Assembly (NCBI RefSeq): GCF_001500025.1
Contig: NZ_LQIW01000045.1
Location: forward strand, 280,421-344,420
DNA: 64,000 bases
Reading direction: 5' to 3'
From: Mycobacterium sp. IS-1590
GTDB taxonomy: Bacteria; Actinomycetota; Actinomycetes; Mycobacteriales; Mycobacteriaceae
Of the stretch, positions 8,235 through 15,822 are shown piece after piece. The notes below the pieces were generated by a model. The model saw only the letters and a program-made list of their open reading frames with translations. It had not been told where the DNA came from and ran no database searches. The number at the start of each line of letters is the position of its first letter. Position 1 is the first letter of the stretch. Position numbers and translations under genes: made by a program.

Positions 8235-9722
8235 ATGTTCGAAAAGTTGGTGGCCGCGGCCTTCAGTGTCCGGGGCGCGGGTGCGGTCGGGGCGTGGGCG
8301 CGAGTGGAAAACGCCGCCAGCGCGTACCGGCTGGCGGCTGCCGCTGACGTGCTTGATCGCCTGATCAGTGAAGCCGGGTCCGTCGATCGTGAGCAGTGGT
8401 GCATCGACAACTGGGCGATCGCGGCCGCCGAGGTCGCCGCCGCCCAAGGCGTCTCGCTGGGGGTGGCCTCCCACCAGTTGATGCTCGCCGATGACCTGCG
8501 CCGGCGCCTGCCGGCGGTGAGCGCGGTGTTCGCCACCGGCGCGATCTCCTACCGCACCGTGGCCGCAGTGTCACACCGCAGCCGCCTGGTGCGCGATGCG
8601 GATGCCCTGGCCAAACTCGACGCCGAGCTGGCCTCCCAGCTGACCCAGTGGGGCACCCTGTCCACCGAGCGGTTGCACACCGCCATCGACACCTGCGTCG
8701 ACCGCTATGATCCCGCCGCGGTGCGGCGCACCGAATACGCCGCACGCGGGCGCCACGTCGACATCCACGACCCCCGCGACGGGTCGGGCACCGTCGCGCT
8801 GGAAGCCACATTGTTGGCCACCGACGGCCAAGCCCTCGACACCCGCTTGGATGCGATGGCCGCCGCGGTATGTGCCCACGACCCACGTACCGTTGAGCAA
8901 CGCCGCTCCGATGCGTTGGGCGCCCTCGGCCAGGGCGCCGACCGCCTGGCCTGTGGCTGTGGGCGCCCCGACTGCGGCGCCGCGGCGGCGACACCGAGTG
9001 CGGTGGTCATGCACATGATCGCGCGCGAAGAGTCACTGACCGATGACACCCCGGCCACGTTGGACGGGCGCGTGCCCCCCAGCGAGCAGGAGCCACCGTC
9101 CGCTCCGGCGGGCACCGACCCGGGCTATCTGATGGGTAAGGGCCTGCTACCGGCCCCCCTGCTGGCAGCCAAGCTGGCCGGCACCGCCACGATCCAACCC
9201 GTCATCCATCCCGGGGACGCCGGGCCTGAACCGCGCTACCGCCCCTCAGAGGTGCTGGCGTGGTTTGTGCGCTGCCGCGACATGACGTGCCGGTTCCCCG
9301 GCTGTGATGTCCCGGCTACCGACTGCGACATCGACCACAGCGTGGCCTATCCGGTCGGGCCCACCCAAGCCTCCAACCTCAAATGCCTGTGCCGACAACA
9401 CCACCTGCTCAAAACCTTCGTCGGCTGGCGCGAAGTACAGCACCGCGACGGCATGATCGAATGGACCTCGCGACACGGCCAGACCTACATCACCCACCCT
9501 GGCAGCCGGCTGCTGTTTCCCGAACTGTGCCGCCCCACCGCCCCAGCGTTGATCGATCCCACCATCGACACCACATCCGACGACGCGCGCACCCTGAAAA
9601 TGCCGCGCCGCAAACAAACCCGAGCCCAAGCCCGAACCCAAGCCATCAACGACGAACGCCGCCACAATCAACCGATCGTCGACGCACAACTCGCCGAACG
9701 CAACAAACCCCCACCCTTCTGA
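8235..9722 (+). CDS. 13E12-repeat family HNH endonuclease domain protein (DUF222 + HNH)
   Basis: A 495-residue protein with an N-terminal DUF222 region (residues 1-300) rich in Ala and helices, and a C-terminal HNH nuclease domain around residues 350-392. The latter has two Cys pairs, CRFPGC and CLCRQHH, flanking a DCDIDH catalytic segment and an SNLKCLC motif. This is the 13E12 repeat family, present in many copies in mycobacterial genomes and sometimes used as phage attachment sites (family knowledge). The C-terminal tail is basic and Gln/Arg-rich. The gene looks intact. No transposase or terminal inverted repeats flank it, so I do not call a mobile element. Function in the cell is unknown. 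Confidence 0.88.
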   Translation: MFEKLVAAAFSVRGAGAVGAWARVENAASAYRLAAAADVLDRLISEAGSVDREQWCIDNWAIAAAEVAAAQGVSLGVASHQLMLADDLRRRLPAVSAVFATGAISYRTVAAVSHRSRLVRDADALAKLDAELASQLTQWGTLSTERLHTAIDTCVDRYDPAAVRRTEYAARGRHVDIHDPRDGSGTVALEATLLATDGQALDTRLDAMAAAVCAHDPRTVEQRRSDALGALGQGADRLACGCGRPDCGAAAATPSAVVMHMIAREESLTDDTPATLDGRVPPSEQEPPSAPAGTDPGYLMGKGLLPAPLLAAKLAGTATIQPVIHPGDAGPEPRYRPSEVLAWFVRCRDMTCRFPGCDVPATDCDIDHSVAYPVGPTQASNLKCLCRQHHLLKTFVGWREVQHRDGMIEWTSRHGQTYITHPGSRLLFPELCRPTAPALIDPTIDTTSDDARTLKMPRRKQTRAQARTQAINDERRHNQPIVDAQLAERNKPPPF

Positions 9723-9761
9723 AAGCGACGGGGCGATCGCGAGGTGTAAGACCGACCCGAC

Positions 9762-10244
9762 CTACGGGTCGTAGGGCACTCCCACGGCCCGGAACACGTA
9801 TTCGGGCGGGACATCGAAGGACACCGATCGCCGGGGGAGGCGTGAGAGGACGTCCTCGGGAATGGAGACCTTGTAATGCATCGAAAGTTCGCCGGTGAAG
9901 CGCGAATCGACCCCGGCGATGTCGACATCGAGCTGCACACCGGTCTCCGAGAGCTGGGCGGTGACGGTCCCGGCCTGCGTAGCGTCCCAGCGTTGATCGA
10001 TGGTGCGGCCCGCCAGTTTCGGCACGGTCGACAGCGTGGCGAGTACACGCTGGCTGGTCAGCGCCAGCGAGCCCACGTAACTGGTTACGTTTGCGTTCGC
10101 ACGTCGTCCCGGAATCTTGCCGCTGAACCGTCGGGTCACCGCGATGTATTCGGCGAGGAAGAGCACACCCTCGGCTTCCACCTCGGCCCGTAAGTCGTCT
10201 GGCATACCGCCGATACGGAGCAGCTTGCGCAGGAATACGGCCAT
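9762..10244 (-). CDS. Conserved mycobacterial protein of unknown function (Rv0307c-like)
   Basis: A 160-residue protein with no signal peptide or membrane segment. It alternates charged and short hydrophobic strands, and the motif LTSQRVLATLSTVPKLAGR resembles PH-like domains in which a polypeptide is tested for membrane anchoring. I do not recognise a catalytic motif. It is divergent from the PAP2 phosphatase gene 47 bases away, the same arrangement I recall for Rv0307c/Rv0308 in M. tuberculosis, so a conserved functional link with lipid phosphate metabolism is possible but unproven. Confidence 0.75.
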   Translation of the reverse strand: MAVFLRKLLRIGGMPDDLRAEVEAEGVLFLAEYIAVTRRFSGKIPGRRANANVTSYVGSLALTSQRVLATLSTVPKLAGRTIDQRWDATQAGTVTAQLSETGVQLDVDIAGVDSRFTGELSMHYKVSIPEDVLSRLPRRSVSFDVPPEYVFRAVGVPYDP

Positions 10245-10291
10245 GAGCAGTCACCCTAACGGCCGCAGCACCCACGTGGTAGAGGTGGACG

Positions 10292-10963
10292 ATGGCATCA
10301 CACACGCCTCGGCTGGTGATATCGGCACTGGCCGCCGTCGCGGTGTATGCCCTGCTGTGGATCGGTTCCGCGCAGCAGTGGACGTGGTTGGCCGACATCG
10401 ATTCCGCGGCGCTCGACGCTTTCTATCCGCTCGGTGTCGACCATCCGGGATGGGTGCTCGGATGGGATCTCTTCTGCACCGCTCTGGGCCCGGGCATGTT
10501 CCGCGTAGTGACCGTTGTCTTCATAGTTGTCGCGTTCGTGCGCCGCCGGATCCGCATCGCGATATTCCTGATCGTGACCGTGGAACTGGCCGGACTCGTA
10601 ACGGAGATCGCGAAGGGCGCCGCCGACCGGCCCCGCCCGGACACCGCGTTCGTCACCGCGCTCGGAACATCGTTCCCCTCCGGCCACGCCCTCGGGGTGA
10701 TCGTCGCCGTTCTCGCCCTGCTGACCGTCGGTCTGCCTGCCATGCGTCCGGCCGTCCGTGCGTGGCTCATCGCTGGGGGCTTCGGCGTCGTCGTCCTCAT
10801 CGGCGTTGGCCGCGTAGTGCTCAACGTTCATCATCCGACCGACGTCGTGGCCGGATGGGCTTTGGGCTACGCGTATTTCGTGCTTTGTCTTCTCGCCGTG
10901 CGGCCGTCGTGGCCGGTCATGGAAGTGGCCGAAACACCGGAAGCGCCCGGTATCGCACGCTGA
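10292..10963 (+). CDS. PAP2-family membrane phosphatase (Rv0308-like)
   Basis: A 223-residue integral membrane protein with about five to six hydrophobic helices. The three PAP2 catalytic motifs are all present: KGAADRPRP (108-116), SFPSGH (127-132) and GVGRVVLNVHHPTDV (171-185), containing the catalytic Arg and His. Such enzymes dephosphorylate lipid phosphates such as undecaprenyl or decaprenyl pyrophosphate or phosphatidic acid at the membrane. Its stop overlaps the convergent DGK/PAP2 gene by 47 bases. Substrate cannot be read from the sequence. Confidence 0.85.
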   Translation: MASHTPRLVISALAAVAVYALLWIGSAQQWTWLADIDSAALDAFYPLGVDHPGWVLGWDLFCTALGPGMFRVVTVVFIVVAFVRRRIRIAIFLIVTVELAGLVTEIAKGAADRPRPDTAFVTALGTSFPSGHALGVIVAVLALLTVGLPAMRPAVRAWLIAGGFGVVVLIGVGRVVLNVHHPTDVVAGWALGYAYFVLCLLAVRPSWPVMEVAETPEAPGIAR

Positions 10964-12410
10964 AGCTGGCCGTTTCGCACTCGGATCCGACCTCGCCGTC
11001 GTGCGCCAACAGAATCGGACCGTCAACCGCGGTGAACTCGAACTCGGGTACCCGCATCTCGTGATAGAACGGGCTGCGCTCGAGCCGGCCGAGTGCCACG
11101 TCAACCAGGATGCGCAGCTTGCTGAATCGGTGACCGGTCTCGAGGATCCGGACGTCCATCAAACCGTCGTCCATCCGGTCGCGCCGCGACGGCGCGAATC
11201 CCGAAGGCAGATAGGCCGAATTGCCGAGGAAGAACAGAAACGTCTGCAACGTCTTGTTGTCGTAACGAATGCGGACCGGATCCTCGTGGCGCAACGTGTG
11301 ATACATCGCGTAGAGCCCGGCCAGCGGTTTGCCGATCTTGCGTTCGTACTTCTCTCGGGTGCGGACGAACGCCGGGTACGCCCCGATGCTCGCGGTGTTG
11401 ACCACCATCTGCTTCTCGTTGAGACAAACCATGTCGACGCATGCGACGCTGCCCTGCCGGATCGTGTCGATCGTCTTTTGCACCGTGTCGCAACCGATGT
11501 CCTTCGCGAAGTGGTTGAACGTACCTCCCGGGAACACCGCCAGCGGCACACCCGCCTCGATGGCGGCCGCAGCCGCGCACGACACCGTTCCGTCCCCGCC
11601 GCCGATCGCCAGAACCTCAGCACGCTCAGCTGCCGACCGCAACGCGGCGTCGAAGCCATCGCCGTCGGAGAGTTCGACTATCTCCGCGCGCGGCAACGCC
11701 TCTCGGACCTCTTCGATGATGTCTGCTCCGGTCCCGCTGCCGGACGCCGGATTGACGACCAGCACCACACCGGCCCCGTCGGGGCGCGGCGGGGTTTCCA
11801 CCCGCAGCGGGTCGGCGGTTGGAAGTCTCGTCGGCACCATTGGAGGAACCACCCGCCCGCCCAGCACCGCGACCGCCGCGCCCAGGCCGAATCCGGCGAT
11901 CACGTCCCCGGGGTAATGCGCGCCGACGGCGACACGGGACAGGCCGACGAGCCCCGCCAGGAGCGCAAGCGGAAGGCCGATCGACGCGCTCTCCAGTCCA
12001 ACCCCCACCGCGAAGGCGGCGGCGCTGGCCGAGTGCCCGGACGGAAGCGAGTTCGACGTGGGTTGGCGACGCGTGCGGCGTACCAGCGGTACGGAGTTGA
12101 ACAGCGGGCGGGGCCGTCGCCGGATGCGCTTGGCGCCCTGATTGGTGATCAGGCTCGTCGCCGCCAGCGTGAGCACCCCGCGCACCGCACCGCGCCGCGC
12201 GCTCGGATTCCTGGTCGCGGCCAGCGCCGCCGCGATCGCGAACCACAGCTTGGAGTGATCGGCCGCGCGGGTCAGCGGCGGCATCACGGTGTCGAGCAGC
12301 GGGGTCGGCGACTCCGCGATCGCCTCGAAGATCTCCCGGTCGAGAGCGCCGAGACCGTGAGTGATTCGCCGAAGACCTGCGGGCCGGCCGACCACCTGCG
12401 CAACATCCAT
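10917..12410 (-). CDS. Bifunctional PAP2 phosphatase / diacylglycerol kinase-family protein
   Basis: A 497-residue fusion. The N-terminal ~190 residues are a PAP2 membrane phosphatase: KRIRRRPRP, SLPSGHSAS and SRVAVGAHYPGDV. From about residue 215 comes a lipid kinase domain of the diacylglycerol kinase type, with the nucleotide strand LVVNPASGSG, catalytic loop GGGDGT and PGGTFNHFAKD. It could phosphorylate and dephosphorylate lipids such as diacylglycerol or polyprenols in one polypeptide. The start is the ATG at 12410, which leaves a compact intergenic region holding a strong palindrome (12430-12455) shared with the divergent ArsR gene; an in-frame ATG at 12458 would place the palindrome inside the gene and is less likely. 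Confidence 0.85.
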   Translation of the reverse strand: MDVAQVVGRPAGLRRITHGLGALDREIFEAIAESPTPLLDTVMPPLTRAADHSKLWFAIAAALAATRNPSARRGAVRGVLTLAATSLITNQGAKRIRRRPRPLFNSVPLVRRTRRQPTSNSLPSGHSASAAAFAVGVGLESASIGLPLALLAGLVGLSRVAVGAHYPGDVIAGFGLGAAVAVLGGRVVPPMVPTRLPTADPLRVETPPRPDGAGVVLVVNPASGSGTGADIIEEVREALPRAEIVELSDGDGFDAALRSAAERAEVLAIGGGDGTVSCAAAAAIEAGVPLAVFPGGTFNHFAKDIGCDTVQKTIDTIRQGSVACVDMVCLNEKQMVVNTASIGAYPAFVRTREKYERKIGKPLAGLYAMYHTLRHEDPVRIRYDNKTLQTFLFFLGNSAYLPSGFAPSRRDRMDDGLMDVRILETGHRFSKLRILVDVALGRLERSPFYHEMRVPEFEFTAVDGPILLAHDGEVGSECETASFSVRYRALPVFRPLP

Positions 12411-12429
12411 TTCCCCACCGTATCCACGA

Positions 12430-12455
12430 GCCTTGACAAGTAATCTTGTCAAGGC
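12430..12455. promoter_or_regulatory. Palindromic operator between DGK/PAP2 and ArsR genes
   Basis: Perfect 11-base arms, GCCTTGACAAG and CTTGTCAAGGC, are separated by TAAT. The arms include TTGACA on both strands, which could serve as -35 elements, so a bound dimer would block both divergent promoters. The adjacent winged-helix regulator gene starts 12 bases away, making autoregulation likely. Confidence 0.7.
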
Positions 12456-12467
12456 CATGGTGGCGTC

Positions 12468-13067
12468 ATGCTCGACGTGGAAGTGATCGCCGATCCCGCG
12501 GCCGCGGTCAGTGCCTTGGACCCGATCCGCGGCCGCCTGCTCGCCGAGCTCACCGAACCGGCCTCCGCGGCGGCGCTCGCCACACGGGTCGGGATATCGC
12601 GGCAGAAGGTGAACTACCATCTGCGCGCGCTCGAGGAGCACCGACTGGTCGCCGAAGCCGGCGAGCGGCGGTGGGGCGGCCTGCGTGAGCGACTGCTGGT
12701 CGCCACGGCCGCGACCTACGTCGTGTCGCCCGGTGCAATGGGGCCCGTCGCCGCCGATCCTGGCCGCACCAACGACCGGCTGTCCGCGAGCTACCTGATC
12801 GCCCTTGCCGCCCGCGCCGTCCGCGAAGTGGGCGAGCTGTGGGCGGCCGCCCGCGACAAGAACAAGAGGCTGGCGACATTGTCGATCGACACCGCGATCC
12901 GATTTCGCTCACCGTCTGACCGGGCGGCCTTCACCCGCGATCTGTCCGACACGATCACCTCGCTGATCGCGCGCTATCACGACGAATCCGATCCGAACGC
13001 CCGCGGCTACCGCCTACTCGTGGCCGCCTATCCGCAACCGCACGAGGAGGACACGAAATGCCCTTGA
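12468..13067 (+). CDS. ArsR-family winged-helix transcriptional regulator
   Basis: A 199-residue protein. Residues 18-75 form a winged helix-turn-helix: a helix beginning DPIRGRLLAEL, then ASAAALATRVGISRQKVNYHLRALEEHRLV, the ArsR-type recognition helix. The C-terminal 110 residues are helical and of unknown ligand. No metal-binding Cys cluster is seen, so it is not a classic metal sensor. A perfect palindrome lies just upstream. Its stop overlaps the next gene's start by 10 bases, so it is co-expressed with the SRPBCC protein; ArsR/SRPBCC (AHSA1-type) pairs are common in actinobacteria and usually involve autoregulation. Confidence 0.87.
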   Translation: MLDVEVIADPAAAVSALDPIRGRLLAELTEPASAAALATRVGISRQKVNYHLRALEEHRLVAEAGERRWGGLRERLLVATAATYVVSPGAMGPVAADPGRTNDRLSASYLIALAARAVREVGELWAAARDKNKRLATLSIDTAIRFRSPSDRAAFTRDLSDTITSLIARYHDESDPNARGYRLLVAAYPQPHEEDTKCP

Positions 13068-13885
13068 ACATAGAAGAACCCGGCCGCCGCTGGGTCGCGT
13101 CGGAAACCCTCGTGCCCGGCACACCCGAACAGGTATGGCAGGCCATCGCCACCGGCGCCGGGATGAGTGCCTGGTTCACGCCGACGTCGGTGCAAGAACA
13201 CGTCGGCGGCGCCATCCGGTTCGACTTCGGTGACGAGAACTGCGGCGAGGCCGTGCAAGCCGGGAAGGTGACGGCGTGGGATCCGCCACGCCGGTTCGCC
13301 TACCAGGAATACGACTGGAGCGGTGACGCGCCGCCGCTGGCCACCGAGGTGACCGTCACCAGCCGCTCCGGTGACCGGTGCGTGATCCGCATGGTGCACA
13401 GCCTGTTCACCGAGCGTGACGACTGGGACGACGAACTGGAGAGCTTCGAGACCGGGTGGCCCGGCTTCTACGAGGTGCTCAAGGTCTATCTCGCGGACTT
13501 CCCCGGCGCGCGATCGGCATTGGTGCACGCCGCGGCCGATTCCCCGGCCGGCGAATTGCAGGTCTGGAAGCGGCTCACCGAAGCGCTCCGCATCGCGGGC
13601 GCCGACGTCGGCGAGCTCCGCGAAACCGCGCCGGACGTCCCTCGCCTCGCCGGTGTGGTCAACCGCATCCACCAGGACGGGCGCGCACGCCTGATCACGA
13701 TGCGGATCGAGCAGCCGGCGGCCGGTGTGGCGCTCGTCGGCGCATGCACGGTCGGGGAGCGCGCCCACACCACGATCAGCATCTACTTTTACGGCGACGA
13801 CGCCGAACAGGTTGCCGCCGCCGAACAACCCCGATGGTCGACATGGCTGCGTGGCCTACTCCAGTCGCAGTCCGTCGGCGCTTAG
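13058..13885 (+). CDS. SRPBCC (AHSA1-type) ligand-binding protein
   Basis: A 275-residue protein. The first ~150 residues fit the START/AHSA1 fold: an amphipathic strand, then TPEQVWQAIATGAGMSAWF, GGAIRFDFGD, and WDPPRRFAYQEYDW, motifs shared by activator-of-Hsp90-ATPase-like proteins. The remaining C-terminal half looks like a second, degenerate domain. GAGGAGG at 13044-13050 is a strong ribosome site for the ATG at 13058. It overlaps the upstream regulator by 10 bases, so the pair forms one operon behind the palindromic operator. Role is unknown; such proteins bind hydrophobic ligands. Confidence 0.85.
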   Translation: MPLNIEEPGRRWVASETLVPGTPEQVWQAIATGAGMSAWFTPTSVQEHVGGAIRFDFGDENCGEAVQAGKVTAWDPPRRFAYQEYDWSGDAPPLATEVTVTSRSGDRCVIRMVHSLFTERDDWDDELESFETGWPGFYEVLKVYLADFPGARSALVHAAADSPAGELQVWKRLTEALRIAGADVGELRETAPDVPRLAGVVNRIHQDGRARLITMRIEQPAAGVALVGACTVGERAHTTISIYFYGDDAEQVAAAEQPRWSTWLRGLLQSQSVGA

Positions 13886-13894
13886 CATGAGCCG

Positions 13895-14554
13895 GTGCGG
13901 CGGTTGGTGGCGGTGATCTGCGCGACGGTGTTGGCCGGTGTGATGGCCGCAAACCCCGTCGCAGTGGCGCAGACGACGCCGTGGTTCGCTCAGTCCGTCG
14001 GAGGGGCTACCCAGGTGATTTCCGTTGTCGGCGTGGGTGGTTCGAAAGCCAAGATGGATGTCTACCAGCGGACCGGTGCGGGGTGGCAGCCGGTTGCGGC
14101 GGGCATACCGGCCTGGATCGGTGCCAACGGCATGACCCCGCAGAGCCACGACGGCGAAATGAAAACGCCGATGGGCGTTTTCACGCTCGATTTCGCCTTC
14201 GGCACCGCACCCAACCCCGGCGGAGGCCTGCCCTACGTGCAGGTCGGACCGGACCACTGGTGGGACGGCGACATGAAGAGCCCGACCTACAACACCATGC
14301 AGGTCTGCAAGAAGGCGCAGTGCGCATTCGACACCGACCCCGCCAGCGGTACCGAGAACCTCCAGATTCCGCAGTATGTGCACGCGGTCGTGATGGGCGT
14401 CAACAAGGCGCGGGTGCCCGGCAACGGAGGTGCATTCTTCCTGCACGCCACCGACGGCGGACCGACGGCCGGATGTGTGGCGATCGACGACGGCAAGCTG
14501 GTCGAGATCATGCGGTGGCTTCGGCCGGGCGCGTTGATCGCGGTCGCACAGTGA
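13895..14554 (+). CDS. Exported L,D-transpeptidase-like (YkuD-type) protein (Rv0309-like)
   Basis: A 219-residue protein from a GTG start (an ATG eight bases earlier is out of frame and closes quickly). An N-terminal signal peptide ends near AVAQ (residue 26). The C-terminal half holds HATDGGPTAGCVAI, matching the YkuD catalytic motif with His184 and nucleophile Cys194. L,D-transpeptidases make 3-3 cross-links in mycobacterial peptidoglycan; this shorter branch lacks the Ig-like domains of the classical Ldt enzymes, so its exact reaction is uncertain. It would act outside the membrane. It converges on the SnoaL-like gene with no gap. Confidence 0.85.
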   Translation: MRRLVAVICATVLAGVMAANPVAVAQTTPWFAQSVGGATQVISVVGVGGSKAKMDVYQRTGAGWQPVAAGIPAWIGANGMTPQSHDGEMKTPMGVFTLDFAFGTAPNPGGGLPYVQVGPDHWWDGDMKSPTYNTMQVCKKAQCAFDTDPASGTENLQIPQYVHAVVMGVNKARVPGNGGAFFLHATDGGPTAGCVAIDDGKLVEIMRWLRPGALIAVAQ

Positions 14555-14555
14555 C

Positions 14556-15023
14556 TCAGATGTTCAGCGCACGACCGGGTTTCACCTTGAAGTTCAGTGC
14601 CTCGAGCGACATCGACGCGTCATACGTGCGGTCGTAACCGGTTTCGCTGATCCGCCATCCGTCGCTCGTCCGCCGGTATCGGTCGTGATAGAAGCCCGCG
14701 CCGATCAGCATGAAGTTGAAGTCCGGCGCGATCACCCGATCCTGCAGGTACCACGTGCCCGTCGCTTCGTCACCGTCGACGGTGATCTCAGGGTGGGTGA
14801 CGCGGTGTTCGGTGATGACCTCGGGGCCGAGCGAGTCCCGCATGAACTTGACCAGATCGTCGCGGTTGGTGAAGTGGTGCTCTTCGCCGATCGACTCGCC
14901 GTACTTGCCCACCACGTCCTCGGTGAGGGTGTCGGCGAACTCATCCCAGTGCTTGGTGTCGAGCGCGCGCAGGTAGCGGAACTTCACTTGTTGGATTTCG
15001 TCGATGTCGCCCATGCCCGACAT
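14556..15023 (-). CDS. SnoaL/NTF2-like family protein (Rv0310c-like)
   Basis: A 155-residue protein of the cone-shaped NTF2-like fold: an N-terminal helix (EIQQVKFRYLRALDTKHWDEF), then the TEDVVGKY strand, a conserved TGTWYLQDR strand and GAGFYHDRYRR near the C terminus. The fold is used by dehydratases, isomerases and simple ligand binders such as SnoaL and ketosteroid isomerase; no specific activity can be assigned. I take the ATG at 15023; ATGs at 15014 and 15062 are possible. It is divergent from a membrane protein gene with about 37 bases between. Confidence 0.8.
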   Translation of the reverse strand: MSGMGDIDEIQQVKFRYLRALDTKHWDEFADTLTEDVVGKYGESIGEEHHFTNRDDLVKFMRDSLGPEVITEHRVTHPEITVDGDEATGTWYLQDRVIAPDFNFMLIGAGFYHDRYRRTSDGWRISETGYDRTYDASMSLEALNFKVKPGRALNI

Positions 15024-15060
15024 TGCAACACAGCACCGCCGCAGCGCGTACATTCCGGAC

Positions 15061-15822
15061 ATGAAATTCGTCGACGCCTATGTGAAGTCTCCGTTCGCGG
15101 GGCTTGCGCCGTGGGTCCTCATGGCGATCGTCGCGGGTCCCGGCCGGTTCGAGGAAGCCGCCTCGGCGGCACTCGGTCTTGCGTTGTTGACGCTGTGGGT
15201 CGGCACCCGCCGCAGCGTGCCCGTTCATGCCCTCGAGGTGCTGACGATCGCCTACTTCGGCGTCCTTGCCGTGGTCGGGTTGCTCGCGCCGGATCGGGTG
15301 ATCGACTGGCTACAGCTTTGGGCGGGCGAGCTCAGCAACATCGTGCTGGCCGTGTTCGCCGTCGGCACCCTGATCGTGCGCCGCCCGTTCACGATGGCCT
15401 ACGCGAAGGACACCACGCCGCGCGAGCACTGGGACAGCCCACCGTTTCGGCGCATCAACTTCGCGATCACCGGGGCATGGGCCGCCGCGTTCGTGGTATC
15501 GGCCATCTCGGGTGGTATCGGCGATGCGATTCTGCGTGACAACGACAACTTCTGGACCGCGTGGATCATCCCGATCGGCGCCCTCGTGTTCGCCGCGTCG
15601 TTCACCGAGTTCTATCCCGATTACGCGACGGGGGAGTCGGACTCGTGGTCGGGTGCCATCGACTGGCTTCCGCCGTTCCTCACCGTCACCGGTATCGTCG
15701 GCTGGGTGTCGGATTCGACGTCCGACACCGTCGCGATCACCCTGATCGCGGTCGGCATCGTCGGATCGGCTGCCGTCCGAAAGTTCCTGCCGGAGAAGCC
15801 GATATCTACTGCGCCGCAGTGA
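15061..15822 (+). CDS. Conserved integral membrane protein of unknown function
   Basis: A 253-residue protein with about seven hydrophobic segments. The start chosen is ATG 15061, giving MKFVDAYVKSPFAG; the frame is open upstream but overlaps the divergent gene. Conserved-looking polar patches include AKDTTPREHWDSPPFRRIN and EFYPDYATGES on opposite sides of helix pairs, but I recognise no catalytic motif. It sits opposite a SnoaL-like gene and overlaps the end of the convergent FAD/Rieske oxidoreductase gene by 17 bases. Function unknown. Confidence 0.75.
   Translation: MKFVDAYVKSPFAGLAPWVLMAIVAGPGRFEEAASAALGLALLTLWVGTRRSVPVHALEVLTIAYFGVLAVVGLLAPDRVIDWLQLWAGELSNIVLAVFAVGTLIVRRPFTMAYAKDTTPREHWDSPPFRRINFAITGAWAAAFVVSAISGGIGDAILRDNDNFWTAWIIPIGALVFAASFTEFYPDYATGESDSWSGAIDWLPPFLTVTGIVGWVSDSTSDTVAITLIAVGIVGSAAVRKFLPEKPISTAPQ

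Noticed and set aside
8235..9722. 13E12 gene as an active mobile element
   Set aside because: No terminal inverted repeats, target duplication or transposase; it appears to be an intact chromosomal member of the family.
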